Source: Sphingobium aromaticiconvertens
Lineage (GTDB): Bacteria > Pseudomonadota > Alphaproteobacteria > Sphingomonadales > Sphingomonadaceae
Length of the DNA: 64,000 nt
Reading direction: 5' to 3'
Assembly: GCF_037154075.1 (NCBI RefSeq)
Contig: NZ_JBANRJ010000001.1
Location: 1,228,501-1,292,500 of the forward strand
A program made the position numbers and the translations under genes. Shown piece after piece: positions 62,881 to 64,000 of this stretch. Below the pieces are notes generated by a model, which was not told the DNA's origin, ran no database searches, and saw only the letters and a list, made by a program, of their open reading frames with translations. Each line of letters starts with the position of its first letter. Positions within the stretch are counted from its first letter, which is position 1.

Positions 62881-62935
62881 AAAAAAAAGCCGCAGGCCGG
62901 ACGTTACCCAAATGGTAAATCCGGTCAGCGGCTTT
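62881..62935 (-). terminator. Intrinsic terminator in the narK-type leader (attenuator)
   Basis: Arms AAAGCCGC-TGA-CCGGA and TCCGG-CCT-GCGGCTTT pair with a central three-base mismatch, and eight T follow on the minus strand. The last T is 32 bases before the transporter start, in the same position as the nirB attenuator. Confidence 0.85.
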
Positions 62936-62962
62936 GCTGCGTAACTATGTGAGAGGGCGCGA

Positions 62963-62993
62963 TCCCGGCGTTGGGAGAGCCCATCCTGTAAGC
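62963..62993 (-). promoter_or_regulatory. ANTAR-target-like hairpins (narK-type leader)
   Basis: In the transcript, GCTT-ACAGGAT-GGGC (weak first hairpin) is followed by TCCC-AACGCC-GGGA, whose six-base loop has A1 and G4 as in the nirB leader. The second hairpin is the strict one in known ANTAR targets. The terminator begins 27 bases downstream. Confidence 0.65.
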
Positions 62994-63016
62994 GCGCACC
63001 ATCGTGCGACGCCTAT

Positions 63017-63045
63017 ATCATCTCGCGATTCGCTTTATGTTGCAA
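63017..63045 (-). promoter_or_regulatory. Predicted promoter of the nitrate transporter operon
   Basis: TTGCAA (63045-63040) and GATGAT (63022-63017), 17-base spacer, placed as in the nirB leader: about 24 bases before the first hairpin. Confidence 0.45.
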
Positions 63046-63058
63046 GGCACAAAATTAG

Positions 63059-63076
63059 GCCGCTTTTCAACGCGGC
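63059..63076 (-). terminator. Weak hairpin at the end of the nasS-like gene
   Basis: 5-bp stem GCCGC/GCGGC with an eight-base loop covers the stop codon, followed by CTAATTTTG on the minus strand. A poor terminator candidate. Confidence 0.3.
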
Positions 63077-64000
63077 GGATTGAAACCTGTCAGATAATCC
63101 TCGATTCGTTCGGGATCGAATATGCGACCGTCGAAGAAGCGATCCGGTCCCAGCGTCAGCTCACCGCGTCGCGATCCCACCGCCAAGGGCAGGTTTACCG
63201 CCCCTTCCAGCTTCATGCTGGCGCCCGGCATCGGCACATTGCTATCGGCCAGCGCGCGACGGAAGATGTCGGGCCGGAACACGGCGGCCGCCTTCGCAGC
63301 CTGCTCAGGGCTGTGCTCGACCATGCCCCAGCGGACCATCTGCGAATAGATCCACAGCGCCTGGCTGCGCCACGGGAAGGGTGTTGCCTCCCGCGCGAAT
63401 AGCATGAAATCGGGCGTCGCCAGCGGTGCCTCCCCCATGCGCGCGACGATCGTTCCCGACAAGGCGCGCAATATGAGGTCGGCGGGCTGATCGACATAGA
63501 GTGGGCCAGAAAGGAGGTGGGCGAGTTCCTGCCCATGCGCGGGATCGTCGCACCAGGCCGCCGCCCGGACCAGCGCGCGCAGCAGCCGGTCGACGCTATC
63601 GGGATTTTCCTCCAGCCAGCTCTCGCGGAAGGCCAGAACCTTCTCGACCCCACGCCGCCAGATGCGCTCGCCGATCGCCACCGTTTCGGCCAGCCCCGCT
63701 TCGACAGCGGCACTGCCCCAGGGTTCGCCCGCGATAAACCCGTCAATCTCACCCGCCTGCATCGCCTCGACCGTCAGCGAGGGAGGCACGACCCGCAGCA
63801 CCACGTCGCGGTCCGGGTCGACGCCCGCACTTGCCAGCCAATAACGTAGCATGATGGCATGGCTGGAAAAGCGATGGACCACGCCGATCATGGGTTTGCG
63901 CCGCCACAGGCCGATGGCGGCGGCGAAATCATGCGCGGTGCCGAGTGGATCGGCGAGGCGGCTCGCCACATTGGGTTCCAGCGCCTTGGCGAAGTCGGTC
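63067..64000 (-). CDS. NasS-like nitrate-binding protein (5' end outside window)
   Basis: The 310 visible C-terminal residues belong to the CmpA/NrtA periplasmic-binding family: VVPPSLTVEAMQAGEIDGFIAGEPWGSAAVEAG, EKVLAFRESWLEENPDSVDRLLRALVRAAAWCDD and FPWRSQALWIYSQMVRWGMV. Some members are transporter subunits, others (NasS) are cytoplasmic sensors that hold the antiterminator NasT. The ANTAR-type leaders downstream and the absence of ABC permease genes favour NasS. The N-terminus, which would show whether a signal peptide is present, lies outside the window. nasT should be nearby outside the window. Confidence 0.75.
   Translation of the reverse strand, partial: TDFAKALEPNVASRLADPLGTAHDFAAAIGLWRRKPMIGVVHRFSSHAIMLRYWLASAGVDPDRDVVLRVVPPSLTVEAMQAGEIDGFIAGEPWGSAAVEAGLAETVAIGERIWRRGVEKVLAFRESWLEENPDSVDRLLRALVRAAAWCDDPAHGQELAHLLSGPLYVDQPADLILRALSGTIVARMGEAPLATPDFMLFAREATPFPWRSQALWIYSQMVRWGMVEHSPEQAAKAAAVFRPDIFRRALADSNVPMPGASMKLEGAVNLPLAVGSRRGELTLGPDRFFDGRIFDPERIEDYLTGFNPPR

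Noticed and set aside
1..64000. Mobile elements, prophage, CRISPR arrays, tRNA or rRNA genes
   Set aside because: No transposase, integrase, phage or cas genes, no regular direct-repeat arrays, and the gaps between genes are too short or lack cloverleaf-like structure.

Overview
The window looks like chromosomal core DNA of a GC-rich alphaproteobacterium of the order Sphingomonadales (Sphingobium/Sphingomonas-like). The basis is: a DUF2093 gene beside xseA, a DciA/DsbA-like/SMC cluster, two large TonB-dependent receptors, an imuA-imuB-dnaE2 cassette behind a GTTC-N7-GTTC LexA box (the alphaproteobacterial form), and an lpiA/acvB-type lipid module. I saw no transposase, integrase, phage gene, CRISPR array, rRNA or tRNA. 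Coding density is very high and stop/start overlaps (ATGA, GTGA, TAATG) are common.

Left part (1-14.2 kb): housekeeping genes. On the minus strand dciA, two DsbA-like oxidoreductases and smc (its 3' end lies outside the window) are transcribed leftward. On the plus strand are mutY-nudC, then pmbA and a cysQ-like phosphatase. purD (minus) and xseA (plus) begin head to head with overlapping start codons. A DUF2093 gene and an M23 peptidase follow.

14.2-26 kb: a periplasmic protein of unknown role, a large TonB-dependent receptor with CGT/GGT-rich codons, a strong bidirectional terminator, clpB, an M28 peptidase, an M16 peptidase and a small unknown protein.

26-32 kb: the Tol-Pal operon ybgC-tolQ-tolR-tolA-tolB-pal on the minus strand. 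A 23-codon ORF is wedged between tolQ and tolR, overlapping both. A 3-hydroxyacyl-CoA dehydrogenase lies on the plus strand.

32-38 kb: SOS mutagenesis cassette imuA-imuB-dnaE2, with a promoter and LexA box at imuA.

38-49 kb: a TonB-like protein, a hotdog thioesterase, then an operon virJ-like/DUF2147/mprF/acvB-like, probably for synthesis and turnover of aminoacylated phosphatidylglycerol. It is divergent from a secreted GH2 glycosidase, and the shared intergenic region is rich in operator-like palindromes. A methyltransferase and an HU protein follow.

49-52.3 kb: a TPP riboswitch heads an operon of a TonB-dependent receptor and tenA, consistent with uptake and salvage of thiamin or its degradation products.

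52.4-64 kb: a DUF2189 membrane protein and mobA (plus strand), then assimilatory nitrate genes on the minus strand. In transcription order these are a NasS-like nitrate-binding protein (cut by the window end), a NarK-type transporter, an outer-membrane porin, nirB, nirD, a molybdopterin nitrate reductase and cobA/SUMT. The leaders of narK and nirB share one architecture: promoter, hairpins with A-x-x-G-x-x hexaloops, then an intrinsic terminator before the start codon. This is what NasT/ANTAR-type antitermination requires. CobA would supply siroheme for NirB, and MobA the molybdopterin guanine dinucleotide for the nitrate reductase.
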